From Deltaproteobacteria bacterium (GTDB lineage Bacteria; JAGRBM01; JAHCIT01): 64,000 bases of DNA. Positions 1 to 8,803 of this stretch are shown here, piece by piece. Made by a program: the position numbers and the translations under genes. The notes beneath the pieces were generated by a model. It was not told the DNA's origin. It searched no databases and saw only the letters and a program-made list of their open reading frames with translations. The first letter of the stretch is position 1. Each line of letters begins with the position of its first letter. The stretch lies in assembly GCA_026129095.1 (NCBI GenBank), contig JAHCIT010000002.1, positions 372,001-436,000 of the forward strand, written 5' to 3'.

Positions 1-1360
1 CACCCGCGTCCATCATCGACAGCGTGCCGCCGCAGATGGTCGCCATGGATGACGATCCGTTCGATTCGGTAACCTCCGACACCACCCGGACGATGTAGGG
101 AAACTCCTCGTACGTTGGCATGACAGATTCCAGCGAACGTTCCGCCAGGGCACCGTGGCCGATTTCCCGGCGGCCGGGGGCAAGGCGGAAGCTCGTTTCA
201 CCCACCGAATAGGGCGGAAAGTTGTAGTGCAGGAGAAAACGCTTGCGGAACATGCCGTCGTACTGGTCAATCCGCTGTTCGTCCATTTCGGTGCCGAGCG
301 TGGCCGTGACGATGGCCTGCGTCTCGCCGCGGGTGAACAGCGCCGATCCGTGCACGCGCGGCAGCCAGCCGACTTCGCAGGTGATATCCCGGATGTTCTC
401 CAGGCCGCGGCCGTCGATACGGACCTTGTCGTTCAGGATGGAGGCCCGCATGAGGTCGCTCTTGAGATTTTCAAGCTCCCCGCTGATCAGGGCACCATGC
501 TTCTCGAGTTCTTCCTCGGTGAACAGCGCCTTCAGGCCCTTCTTCGCCTCGTCCAGCGCGGCGTAACGGTCCTGCTTGTCGCGGATGGCGAACGCCTTCC
601 TCACCGGCTCCGTGGCGTAATCGCGTACTTTCCTGACGAGCGCGGCGTCCGGGGCCGGGGCGTCGAACGTGCGCTTGGCGATGCCAATCTCTTTCGCCAG
701 CTTTTCCTGCATGTCGAGCACCGGCAGCAGCGCCTTGTGGCCGAACTCAATGGCGCGGATCATGTCTTCCTCGGACACTTCCTTTGCGCCTGCCTCGACC
801 ATCACCACGGCTTCACGCGAAGCGGCAAGGAAGATGTCGATGTCGGACTCCGCCTTCTGCTGCACAGTCGGGTTGATGATGTACTGGCCCGCGACACGCC
901 CTACCCGGCATCCTCCGATTGGCCCGTGAAATGGGGCATCCGACACCATGAGCGCCGCCGAGGCGCCGATCATGGCCGCACCGGCAGCCTCGTTGTCCGG
1001 ATCCACCGACAGCACGGTCGGCATGAGCTGGGTATCAAAGTGATAGCCTTCGGGGAACAGCGGCCGGATGGGCCGGTCGATGAGCCGCGAGATCAGGGTT
1101 TCACGGTCAGTGGGCCGGGCCTCCCGCTTGAAGTAGCCGCCGGGAATGCGCCCGCCTGCGTAGAACTTCTCGGTGTAGTTGACGGTGAGAGGGAAGAAGT
1201 CGGTGCCCTCCTTCGCCGTGGTGAGCGAGACGGCGGGCACAAGGACCACGGTCTCGCCATAGCGGATAATGACGGCCCCGGATGCCTGTTTGGCAACCCA
1301 GCCGGTTTCGATGGAGAGCGGACGGCCGCCCAGATCGACGGAAACGGTTTTCTTGTTCAT
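1..1360 (-). CDS. pnp: Polyribonucleotide nucleotidyltransferase (PNPase), 3' end outside window
   Basis: PNPase degrades RNA 3' to 5' by phosphorolysis and is part of the RNA degradosome in many bacteria. About 453 N-terminal residues of the usual ~700 are present; the reading frame is open to the left edge and the KH and S1 domains lie outside. The frame begins [20 protein letters not shown] and contains family hallmarks of the first RNase PH domain such as [21 protein letters not shown], followed by [14 protein letters not shown]. Farther on come the linker helical domain and the start of the second PH domain ([15 protein letters not shown]). The ATG at 1360 has only a weak ribosome-binding site. 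It lies directly downstream of rpsO on the same strand, the classic rpsO-pnp order, which supports both calls. Identification is by recognition of the translated minus strand. Confidence 0.96.
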   Translation of the reverse strand, partial: MNKKTVSVDLGGRPLSIETGWVAKQASGAVIIRYGETVVLVPAVSLTTAKEGTDFFPLTVNYTEKFYAGGRIPGGYFKREARPTDRETLISRLIDRPIRPLFPEGYHFDTQLMPTVLSVDPDNEAAGAAMIGASAALMVSDAPFHGPIGGCRVGRVAGQYIINPTVQQKAESDIDIFLAASREAVVMVEAGAKEVSEEDMIRAIEFGHKALLPVLDMQEKLAKEIGIAKRTFDAPAPDAALVRKVRDYATEPVRKAFAIRDKQDRYAALDEAKKGLKALFTEEELEKHGALISGELENLKSDLMRASILNDKVRIDGRGLENIRDITCEVGWLPRVHGSALFTRGETQAIVTATLGTEMDEQRIDQYDGMFRKRFLLHYNFPPYSVGETSFRLAPGRREIGHGALAERSLESVMPTYEEFPYIVRVVSEVTESNGSSSMATICGGTLSMMDAG

Positions 1361-1429
1361 GGGTAAATTACGCTTTATTTCCCTTTCGTTTTTGTTGCTG
1401 CCTCTGTTTCAACTCTTTTCAAACACCGA

Positions 1430-1457
1430 GACCCCGGGCCCAAACGGAGCCGGGGTC
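1430..1457 (-). terminator. Hairpin between rpsO and pnp
   Basis: GACCCCGG (1430-1437) and CCGGGGTC (1450-1457) are a perfect 8-bp inverted repeat with a 12-nt loop. It lies in the gap between rpsO and pnp. There is no long T-tract after it on the minus strand, so it is better read as a leaky terminator or RNA processing hairpin, as found between rpsO and pnp in Escherichia coli, than as a full terminator. Confidence 0.4.
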
Positions 1458-1506
1458 ACAGGATGCGCACGGAGCGGATGGCCGCGCGCCAGCGGCCCCG
1501 CTCTTC

Positions 1507-1776
1507 CTACTTGCGCAGGTCGAGCGAGCCGATGAGCTTCTTGTACCGTTCGAAGTCGGTGCGCTTCAGGTAGTCCAGGAGCCGCCGCCGCTGGCCGACC
1601 AGTTTCAGGAGTCCGCGCCGGCTGCTGTGGTCCTTCTTGTGAGCCTCGAAGTGCGACTGGAGACTGTTGATCCGCTCGGTCAGGAGCGCGACCTGCACTT
1701 CCGCCGAACCGGTGTCGGTGCCGTGCTTGCGGTACTTACCAATGACTTCTGTTTTCTGGGTCTTTTCGAGCGACAC
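1507..1776 (-). CDS. rpsO: 30S ribosomal protein S15
   Basis: S15 is a primary 16S rRNA-binding protein of the small subunit platform. The 89-residue product has the normal family length and reads as S15 throughout: the N-terminal block [19 protein letters not shown], the loop [19 protein letters not shown], and the C-terminal block [20 protein letters not shown]. It is upstream of pnp on the same strand with a 146-nt gap that contains a hairpin. S15 often represses its own mRNA through a structured leader; the 196-nt region upstream (1777-1972) could hold this but I see no clear structure there. Confidence 0.97.
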   Translation of the reverse strand: MSLEKTQKTEVIGKYRKHGTDTGSAEVQVALLTERINSLQSHFEAHKKDHSSRRGLLKLVGQRRRLLDYLKRTDFERYKKLIGSLDLRK

Positions 1777-1972
1777 TGCTGTCTGCCCTCCGAAACGGCA
1801 GCCTCGTCAACGGGCGCCGCGTTTAGGGGCCAACCGGCCGAGGGAAGGCCAGTGGTCCAGATTTTAGCTGCGCGCGGTGTTAGTCCGCCGTGCCGGGGAA
1901 GTAAAGATAGCCGGTAACAAAGGAATTCAGATGGAAACCAGCAGTGCCTGTTTCCTCATGAATTACAGATAG

Positions 1973-3968
1973 TTACTTTCCGAGCGCCCTATCCTCTTCT
2001 TCCATCCGGCAGGAGGTCAGTGTGCGGCCGGGAAACGGGCAGTAAAACAGTGCGGCCCGGCCATCAGGAACCACCAGCCTGCCACGGACCGGTATGGTCC
2101 CGTAACCGCCAAGCCACCGGCTGAACCGTTTCCAGCCATCAAACTGCCGGAGTTCCCCCGGATACCGCTCACGGTAGACGAAGCGGACCTCTTCCGGTCC
2201 GGCAGATACTTCGATCCGGTCCGGCAGCCATTCGATGAACTCATGCGCAGGCATCGCGGCTTCCAGAAGCCCGACAACCGTATCTGGCAGCGAGATGCCA
2301 GGCCGGACCCGCACTTCGAACGACTCATCCAGAAGCAGGTCGATTTCGAGCGGCGGCAGCGTTTCACTGGCAGCCGGTGGTTCCGGCTGCAACCGTATCC
2401 ACCGGAACCCCTCATCGGTAGCAAGCGGCGGGTGGCCCGTCAGTGCAAGCACCTCATCGGAAAAGACCGGTGAAAGACCTGCTGGCGTGAGATCCCGTCC
2501 GTCTGGAAGAACCGCGGCGAAATAGGCGTCCAGGCTAAAATACGGAAGCAGGTCTGGCCGTGTCACCCGAACCAGCCGAAGCCGCGGCGAAACGTCATCC
2601 CCGAAATGGCGAGGCGTCCAGAGATTCGTGCCGACAGTAACCCTGCCACTGCCAGGCATTTCATCAATCCGCCACGCCAGTTCTGCGCGAACCGACCTGT
2701 AGTAGGCGTTCACCGGATCGTAGAACCTTTCCTCTGCGGCCAGCCGCCAGTAGACCCCTAGGATTCCGGCCACCGAGAGAACAACGGCCGCGAGAACTGG
2801 TGCCAGCCCAGTGGCCGGATACCGTCGCCCAGCCCAGGCCAGCGTCACGGCGGCCCCGAACGCCATCGCCGCGATCATCGGAGTGAGGATGAACCAGTGC
2901 ACCGGTACGGCGCCAAAATAGAGGACCGTGTGCAGGGCGGCAGCCGCAAACAGCAGGCGGTACACGCTGAAGATTCCGGTCGTCCCGTTTCCGCCATCCC
3001 GGCCCAGCAGGCCGCCAACCGAGAGCACCATGACCGGAGCGGTCGCCATCCAGCGCCAGTGCTTGAATGCCGTGGCTGCAGGATTCTCCAGGACACCGTG
3101 CAGTTCTACAGCCGAGGATCCCCCCGAATGGTAAAGCACTTGGCGCACGAACCGGGCAAGGCCGAACAGGCCGCCTTCGGGCGCCATGTAGACAAACGCC
3201 AGCCACCCAAAGAAGGCCATAACCGGCGTCCACACCAGCACAATCGCCCGCCGCCGGTTCGGCAGTCCGGCACCCCAAAAAATCCAGTGCACAGTCACCG
3301 TCGCAAGGGTTATCAGCGCCGGCCAGCAGAGACACAGGCCCAGAGATGCCACCCCGGCCAGCACTCCGAGCCTGCGCCCGTCCGGCCGCTCCCGGTACCG
3401 GACATAGGCCATAATGATAGCCAGCCCAGCCAGTGTTGACGGCGCTGCGACGAGATCCGCCACACGGGCCGTCAGCACCAGTCCCGGTAGAAATCCTCCC
3501 AATGCGAGAACCAGCAACGAGACGCCCGGAAACTCCTTTTCTCCCCGCGCCGCCAGCCGCCAGCCGCCAGAGGCAGACCAGAACCAGCAGTGACGCGGCA
3601 AGATCCGGAAGACGGGAGCCCCAGTAGTTTTCACCCAGCAGCCTGAAGAGCCCGGCCATCAGCATCGGATAAAGCGGGGGCTGGTTAACGTAGTAGTCAG
3701 GGATAGCCAGGTTACGCCGCGCAGCCCGCGGCACAAGGCCGTCATGAAACAGGCCGTCCCGTGCGTACGTCAGCGCGCAGTCAACGTAATGATTCTGCCG
3801 CCACATGCCGGCGGGCCGCTGCCAGTCTTCCGCTGCCGGCCAGAACCGGACCATCGTCCCCGCCAGAATGAGGACAACTACGGCCAGCCGCCGCATTCCG
3901 GCAGACACCGAGACCCGGGATGAAACATCCACGGAAGGCATCCTATTACCGGCAGACATCGAAATCAT
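1973..3968 (-). pseudogene. GT39/ArnT-like membrane glycosyltransferase, split by a frameshift in a 7-bp repeat
   Basis: Two overlapping frames encode one protein. The N-terminal part starts at ATG 3968 and shows an anchor helix, then DYYVNQPPLYPMLMAGLFRL, typical of dolichyl-phosphate-mannose mannosyltransferase/ArnT-like enzymes that take sugars from polyprenyl phosphates. The C-terminal part is in the next frame, down to the TAA at 1973, with many hydrophobic helices and a soluble tail. The frames meet at the CGCCAGC tandem repeat at 3551-3571. Removing one 7-nt unit joins them into a 662-residue protein, near normal size, with the shared block WRLAA at the join. An inverted repeat AGGAG/CTCCT (3971-3987) lies at the ribosome-binding region. 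It may be a pseudogene, a phase-variable gene or a sequencing error; the sequence alone does not decide. Confidence 0.7.
3551..3571. repeat. Heptanucleotide tandem repeat (CGCCAGC, about 3 copies)
   Basis: CGCCAGC occurs at 3551-3557 and 3558-3564 with a partial third copy at 3565-3570. The unit length of 7 is not a multiple of three, so gain or loss of a copy shifts the frame of the glycosyltransferase gene. The present copy number puts the gene out of frame; one copy fewer restores it. Confidence 0.85.
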
Positions 3969-4025
3969 TCAGGAGTTTTCGCCTCCTTTCCGTTCCCGGC
4001 CGGACCGGATACACCCGGATTCCGG

Positions 4026-5285
4026 ATGAAAGTTCTTCCCACCCCCGACGATGCGGTGCTTTCCCTCCCCAGGGGCGCACGGGTGCTCCTGCCGCCCGGA
4101 TGCGGCGAACCGGCCGCTCTCGTGGACGCACTGGTCCGAAATGCAGACAGACTCGAGGGGATTCACATCCAGGGCGGCTACACGGTGAGCGATGCCCGGT
4201 GGCTCGATCCGGAACTCCCGTTCCGGTGGACGACGTACCACTACACACCCAAAGCCAGGGCGCTGGAGGCCGAAGGCCGGGCCCACTATGCCCCGATCCG
4301 CTACTTCGACATGCTGACGGAGTTTGCCCCCGGTGGAGCGCAGGCGGCAGATGCCATTCTGGTGCAGGTATCGGAACCGGACCCCGGCGGCAGGTATTTT
4401 CTGGGAGTTTCGTCGAGCTACCCCTGGCCGCTGGCGAAAAAGGCTCCGCTCGTCATCGCACAGATAAACCCCCTCTGCCCCCAGACACCGGGGCCGGAGG
4501 GGTTTCTGACAGAGGCCGACATCGACATCTCCTGCCGTGCGGAAACTCCGGTGCTGGAGTATTCCAAGGCAAAGGGGACACCGGAGGAAGCCGCCATCGG
4601 CCGCCATATTGCCGCGCTGGTGGAGGATGGCTCCACAGTGCAGGTAGGCGTCGGCGGTGTCCCCGAAGCACTGATGGGATTCCTGAAGGACCACAGGGAT
4701 CTCGCCCTACACTCCCTGCTGGTCGATGCCGGCATTGATCTCATCAGGTCAGGGGCCGCCAACGCGAGGTTCAACCCGGTAATGCCGGGATGCCATGAAC
4801 TGGGCGAAATCATGGGCTCCCGCGCCCTGTACGGTTTCGTTCACCAAAACAGACAGATCGCTCTCCGGTCGTCGGAGATCGTCCACAACCCGCTGGAGAT
4901 CGCTCGCCGGCCGAAGTTCGTCAGTGTGAATTCCGCAATCCAGGTGGACCTCACCGGGCAGGTGAATGCCGAATGGATCGGCGGCAGGCAGGTGTCGTCC
5001 GTGGGCGGAGCTTTTGATTTTCTCACCGGCGCGTCGCTTTCACCGGGCGGCAAGGGCGTGATCGGACTGCCCTCCACGGCCGGGAAAAACGGGGAGTTGA
5101 GCCGCATCGTGACCCGCCTCCCCGAAGGAACACCCGTCACCATACCCCGGTATCTCGCCCACCATGTCGTGACTGAGCACGGCGCAGCGAACCTGAAGGG
5201 CCTCAATCTGGAAGACCGCCGCCGGGCCCTGATCGCCATCGCCCATCCCCGGCATCGCGAAGCGCTGGAGAAGGGCGCGATCTGA
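4026..5285 (+). CDS. Acetyl-CoA hydrolase/transferase (4-hydroxybutyrate CoA-transferase) family protein
   Basis: The 419-residue protein has the length and two-domain layout of family I CoA-transferases that move CoA between acyl-CoA and a free acid. Recognisable blocks are VQVGVGGVPEALMGFL (about 205-220), FVHQNRQIALRSSEIVHNP (about 271-289), VSVNSAIQVDLTGQVNAEW (299-317), GGAFDFLTGASLSPGGKGVI and the C-terminal VVTEHGAANLKGLN. In characterised members the catalytic glutamate sits in a motif like IHTEM. Here the corresponding segment is LALHSLLVDAGIDL (226-239), with no glutamate at that point. It may belong to a non-canonical subgroup or use another residue. The gene is divergent from the glycosyltransferase with a 57-nt gap; its ATG has only a weak ribosome-binding site. 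Substrate unknown. Confidence 0.85.
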   Translation: MKVLPTPDDAVLSLPRGARVLLPPGCGEPAALVDALVRNADRLEGIHIQGGYTVSDARWLDPELPFRWTTYHYTPKARALEAEGRAHYAPIRYFDMLTEFAPGGAQAADAILVQVSEPDPGGRYFLGVSSSYPWPLAKKAPLVIAQINPLCPQTPGPEGFLTEADIDISCRAETPVLEYSKAKGTPEEAAIGRHIAALVEDGSTVQVGVGGVPEALMGFLKDHRDLALHSLLVDAGIDLIRSGAANARFNPVMPGCHELGEIMGSRALYGFVHQNRQIALRSSEIVHNPLEIARRPKFVSVNSAIQVDLTGQVNAEWIGGRQVSSVGGAFDFLTGASLSPGGKGVIGLPSTAGKNGELSRIVTRLPEGTPVTIPRYLAHHVVTEHGAANLKGLNLEDRRRALIAIAHPRHREALEKGAI

Positions 5286-5330
5286 AAAGGTTGCACCGGG
5301 CGAAGCCTTTGGGTAGGCAACCCGGTCAGC

Positions 5331-5948
5331 ATGGGTATGAAACCAGCCACCGTTTTCCAGATTGCCGCGATCCTGCTGGCCGTGGTCTTCTGCCTTCCGG
5401 CTCATTCGCAAACGTCCGCGCAGGCCCCGGCCCGCAAGGATCATGAACTGGCGCTGGTGGACATCCAGAAGGTCATCAACCAGTCGGTTCGCGGCCGGCA
5501 GAGGCGCGAGGAGTTCCTCAAGAGCGTCCGCGCCCGGGTCGCCGAGGTTGAATCGTACCGCAAGGAAGTGGACACGCTGAACCGCCAGCTCGCCGAGAAG
5601 CAGAAGGCCGTGACGGCCGCGCAGTTCGAAAAGCACCGCGCCGACGCCGAGCGGCGGGTTCGCGACCTGCAGCGAAAGGCAGAGGATATCTCCGAGGAAC
5701 TCCAGCGCCAGGAAGGACGTCTTGCCTCGGATCTGGCCCTGGACATCAAGGCCGTGGCGGCCGACTATGCCCGGAAAAAGGGTTATGACCTCGTGCTCGA
5801 GTCGGGCCAGCACCTGATACCGTACAAGACCCCCTCCGTGGACATAACCGACCAGATCATCCGTGAGTATGATGCCGCTGTCTCGGCACCCTCGCCTTCT
5901 CCCCCGGCCGCACCCGCTACCCCCAGCAGGGGCGGCGGGAAGAAATAA
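5331..5948 (+). CDS. OmpH/Skp-family periplasmic chaperone-like protein
   Basis: The 205-residue protein starts with a signal peptide (about residues 1-28, hydrophobic core IAAILLAVVFCLPAHSQ). It continues with the OmpH opening strand LALVDIQKVINQS, a long charged coiled coil (about 50-130, rich in R, E, K and Q), and a closing strand YDLVLESGQHLIPY. This is the Skp/OmpH arrangement, a trimeric chaperone for unfolded outer-membrane proteins. The C-terminus is extended by a low-complexity Pro/Ala/Ser tail ending GGGKK, unusual for Skp. A second in-frame ATG at 5337 is an equally possible start. It is not next to bamA or lpxD as Skp genes often are, so the exact client set is open. Confidence 0.82.
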   Translation: MGMKPATVFQIAAILLAVVFCLPAHSQTSAQAPARKDHELALVDIQKVINQSVRGRQRREEFLKSVRARVAEVESYRKEVDTLNRQLAEKQKAVTAAQFEKHRADAERRVRDLQRKAEDISEELQRQEGRLASDLALDIKAVAADYARKKGYDLVLESGQHLIPYKTPSVDITDQIIREYDAAVSAPSPSPPAAPATPSRGGGKK

Positions 5949-6023
5949 CGGGCTCTGGCCCCGTCCCGGCCCCATTTTCCGTTTCCCCCAAACCGGTTTG
6001 CCACTGACAGGCCAATCAGCTAG

Positions 6024-6039
6024 TTGACTCGCCAGTCAA
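6024..6039. promoter_or_regulatory. Palindrome, candidate TetR-type operator
   Basis: TTGACT and AGTCAA form a perfect 6-bp inverted repeat with a 4-nt spacer, 70 nt upstream of the thiolase start codon. The core TGA-N8-TCA is shared with sites at 29912-29925 and 63797-63810, each upstream of another acyl-CoA metabolism gene. Such short palindromes are typical of TetR-family repressors of lipid catabolism. No regulator gene is in the window. Confidence 0.45.
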
Positions 6040-6109
6040 TTTCGGGGTGCAGCCTCCCCATGAGGGGGGAGGGGCGCGCCACCGGAACCCACCAAGGAGA
6101 AACAGAATC

Positions 6110-7306
6110 ATGGGCAAGAAAGTATTCGTGGTCGGCGTCGGCATGACCAAGTTCGAAAAGCCGGGCAGCCGCCCGAACTTCGACTATCCCCAGATGGTCA
6201 AGGAATCGGGAACCAAGGCGCTCGAAGACGCCGGAATCCCTTACACGGAGATCAAGCAGGTGGCCGCCGGCTACTGCTACGGCGACTCGACCTGCGGAGA
6301 GCGTGCGGTCTATGAGCTGGGCCTGACGGGCGTTCCGATCTACAACGTGAACAACAACTGCTCCACCGGGTCAACGGCCCTGTTTCTTGCCAAGCAGCTC
6401 GTCGAGGGCGGCCTCGCCGACTGCGTGATGGCAGTGGGATTCGAGAAGATGCAGAAGGGCTCGCTCGGATCCAACTTCCAGGACCGCACGAACCCGATGG
6501 ACAAGCACATGATGGCGATGATGAAACTCCGCCAGTTCGCGCCGGCTCCGCCCGCGCCGCAACTGTTCGGCAATGCGGGCCGCGAGCACATGGAGAAGTA
6601 CGGCACCAAGAAGGAGCACTTCGCCAAGATCGGCTACAAGAACCACAAGCACTCGACGAACAACCCCTACTCGCAGTTCCAGGATGAGTACACCTTCGAG
6701 CAGATCATGTCGGCCCCGGTCGTCTATGAGCCGCTCACCAAGCTCCAGTGCTGCCCGACCTCGGATGGATCGGGTGCGGCGATCCTGTGCGACGAGGATT
6801 TCGTCAAGAAGCACAATCTTCAGTCCAAGGCGGTGGAGATCATCGGCATGGCTATGGCTACCGATTACCCCAGCACCTTCGAGGACAAGAGCTGCATCAA
6901 GATCGTGGGCGGTGACATGACCAAGGCCGCCGCGAAGAAGGTCTACGAGCAATCAGGCTATGGACCGGAGAACGTGAACGTCGTGGAACTGCACGACTGC
7001 TTCTCCTGCAACGAGCTCATCACCTACGAGGCGCTGGGCCTCTGCCCCGAAGGACAGGCCGGGAAGTTCGTGGACGAGGATGCGTTCACCTACGGCGGCA
7101 AGGTTGTCGTCAATCCGTCGGGCGGCCTGATCTCGAAGGGCCACCCGCTCGGCGCCACGGGTCTTGCCCAGTGCGCCGAACTCACCTGGCAGCTCCGCGG
7201 CAAGGCCGACAAGCGGCAGGTGAAGGACGCCAAGATCGCCCTCCAGCACAACCTGGGACTGGGCGGCGCTGCCGTCGTGACGATGTACAAGAAGGCGTTC
7301 GCCTGA
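6110..7306 (+). CDS. Thiolase-family protein (SCP-x/non-specific lipid-transfer type acetyl-CoA acyltransferase)
   Basis: Thiolases cleave 3-ketoacyl-CoA with CoA or run the reverse condensation. The 398-residue product begins [20 protein letters not shown], has the nucleophile context [15 protein letters not shown] (Cys84), the [17 protein letters not shown] block, and the C-terminal catalytic histidine context [15 protein letters not shown] with a final [13 protein letters not shown]. This pattern matches the SCP-x thiolase branch rather than FadA; the sterol-carrier domain is absent. The ATG at 6110 is preceded by AAGGAG at 6094-6099, so the frame extension upstream to 6047 is not used. 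A palindrome at 6024-6039 probably controls it and a strong terminator follows at once. Likely role is thiolytic cleavage of a bulky or branched acyl-CoA; substrate inferred only. Confidence 0.92.
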   Translation: MGKKVFVVGVGMTKFEKPGSRPNFDYPQMVKESGTKALEDAGIPYTEIKQVAAGYCYGDSTCGERAVYELGLTGVPIYNVNNNCSTGSTALFLAKQLVEGGLADCVMAVGFEKMQKGSLGSNFQDRTNPMDKHMMAMMKLRQFAPAPPAPQLFGNAGREHMEKYGTKKEHFAKIGYKNHKHSTNNPYSQFQDEYTFEQIMSAPVVYEPLTKLQCCPTSDGSGAAILCDEDFVKKHNLQSKAVEIIGMAMATDYPSTFEDKSCIKIVGGDMTKAAAKKVYEQSGYGPENVNVVELHDCFSCNELITYEALGLCPEGQAGKFVDEDAFTYGGKVVVNPSGGLISKGHPLGATGLAQCAELTWQLRGKADKRQVKDAKIALQHNLGLGGAAVVTMYKKAFA

Positions 7307-7336
7307 TCCCGGCGTCCTGACGGACAAAGCCAGCTC

Positions 7337-7378
7337 AAAACGCCCCGGCCTGATTGAATCGGCCGGGGCGTTTTCTTT
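7337..7378 (+). terminator. Rho-independent terminator after the thiolase gene
   Basis: AAAACGCCCCGGCC (7337-7350) and GGCCGGGGCGTTTT (7361-7374) form a perfect 14-bp stem with a 10-nt loop, followed by TTTTCTTT. It separates the thiolase from the pyrophosphatase gene. Confidence 0.93.
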
Positions 7379-7420
7379 CCGGCTTGCCCTGACTCCAGCC
7401 AATTGGACACAGTCCGCGTG

Positions 7421-8071
7421 ATGGACAAAACACCGGCAGGGCAGCTCCTTTCCATGCGTGTGCAGGCCCACCCCTGGCACGGGATTCCGCCCCATCCTGA
7501 CGGCACGAACCTTGTGAATGCTTTTATCGAGATCGTTCCTGCTGACACCGTGAAATACGAGATCGACAAGGAGTCGGGGCACCTCAAGATCGACCGCATC
7601 CAGCGGTTTTCAAGCCTGTGTCCCACGCTCTACGGGTTCATTCCCCGGACCTATTGCGGTACGGAGGTGGGCACCCGCTGCCGCGCCCGCACGAATTCCC
7701 CGGAAAAAATCTCCGGCGACGGTGACCCCATGGATATCTGCGTACTGACCGAGCGGACAGTGGCGCACGGTGGATTTCTTTGCCGGGCAAAGGTCGTCGG
7801 CGGACTCCGGATGATCGACGGCAGCGAGGCCGATGACAAGATTGTCGCCGTGCTGGAGGATGACCTCGCCTATGGGAAGTTCGACGACATTGCAGAGTGT
7901 CCGGCCGGACTCATCGAACGGCTCAGCCACTACTTCCTATCCTACAAGCAGTTCCCCGTGGATCCGGCCCGCAAGGTGCGTATCGCCGAGGTTTACGGGC
8001 GGGACGAGGCGCTGGAGACGATTCGCCTCAGCATCACAGACTATCAGGGAAAGTTCACCCCCACCGGGTAG
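7421..8071 (+). CDS. ppa: Inorganic pyrophosphatase (family I)
   Basis: Family I PPases hydrolyse pyrophosphate to drive biosynthetic reactions. The product, 216 residues from the ATG at 7421, carries the active-site series: VKYEIDKESGHLKIDR, LCPTLYGFIPRTYCG, the signature GDGDPMDICVL with its metal-binding aspartates, and GGLRMIDGSEADDKIVAVL. Length is slightly above that of E. coli Ppa (about 175) and closer to longer family I forms. A TTG six codons upstream is a possible alternative start. It is a single gene between the thiolase terminator and a convergent methyltransferase gene 29 nt away. Confidence 0.93.
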   Translation: MDKTPAGQLLSMRVQAHPWHGIPPHPDGTNLVNAFIEIVPADTVKYEIDKESGHLKIDRIQRFSSLCPTLYGFIPRTYCGTEVGTRCRARTNSPEKISGDGDPMDICVLTERTVAHGGFLCRAKVVGGLRMIDGSEADDKIVAVLEDDLAYGKFDDIAECPAGLIERLSHYFLSYKQFPVDPARKVRIAEVYGRDEALETIRLSITDYQGKFTPTG

Positions 8072-8100
8072 CGGTCCTGGATCGCGTTCCGGTTGGGCTG

Positions 8101-8799
8101 TCATCGCCTGCGGGGTTTCACTGGCCTCGGCCGGACAATCCCCAGTCCCACCCCATCTCCCAGCGGGAGCACCTGCCCGTCAATGCGCGGATGGTTTACC
8201 AAATACCGGTTGAATTCGCTCAGGGCCTTGGTGCTGGAACGGTAGTGTGCATTTTCCGGTTTCTTCGTGCCCGCCACGCGGCCCGACCAGAGCACATTGT
8301 CTGCAACGATCACTGCACCCGGCCTCATGTGCGGAAGGGCCAGTTCCACGTAGCCGATGTACTCTTCCTTGACGGCATCGATAAACAGGAAATCGATCCC
8401 GCTGCCCTTCCAGCGGTTCAGGAGATCCAGCCCCGGCACCAGGTGAAACCTCGCCTGCGGCAGGACGCCCGCCCGCTTCAGCATCGCCTTGGCCCGCTGG
8501 TGGCGTCCGGCATCGACATCCGATGTGTGCAGGCGGGCTCCCTTCGGCCCGTACTCCTTCAGGGCCCGGGCAATGAACAACGTGGAGTATCCAATGGCCG
8601 TACCCAGCTCGACAGCAGTTTTCGGCCTGCTCATGGCCACCAGGGCAGTGAGGAGCCGTCCCAGGTCCGACGAGACAATCGGGATATCTTCGCGCGTTCC
8701 CCGCCGGAACAGTTCACTCGCCAGGGGGTCGAGCGGCGGCCCCAGGCGCTCAAGATAGCGGAGGACTTCCGGACGGGTCGGCGACAGGTCGGTCGACAT
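8101..8799 (-). CDS. SAM-dependent O-methyltransferase (Methyltransf_3/caffeoyl-CoA OMT type)
   Basis: The 232-residue protein has the AdoMet-binding motif AVELGTAIGYSTLFIARAL (about 62-80), the acidic loop LHTSDVDAGRHQRAKAML, and the metal and AdoMet segment GIDFLFIDAVKEEYIGYVEL followed by GAVIVADNVLWSGRV, characteristic of cation-dependent class I O-methyltransferases. Family members methylate catechol-type hydroxyls; the substrate here is unknown. The start lies 1 nt before the stop of the OmpA-type lipoprotein gene on the same strand, so the two are probably co-transcribed, but their functions have no obvious link. Confidence 0.88.
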   Translation of the reverse strand: MSTDLSPTRPEVLRYLERLGPPLDPLASELFRRGTREDIPIVSSDLGRLLTALVAMSRPKTAVELGTAIGYSTLFIARALKEYGPKGARLHTSDVDAGRHQRAKAMLKRAGVLPQARFHLVPGLDLLNRWKGSGIDFLFIDAVKEEYIGYVELALPHMRPGAVIVADNVLWSGRVAGTKKPENAHYRSSTKALSEFNRYLVNHPRIDGQVLPLGDGVGLGIVRPRPVKPRRR

Positions 8800-8803
8800 G
8801 GTC

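Noticed and set aside
155-1366. A 403-residue open frame on the plus strand
   Set aside because: It is the antisense shadow of pnp; the minus strand translates into an unmistakable PNPase, and the plus product is Arg/Gly/Val-rich without any recognisable domain.
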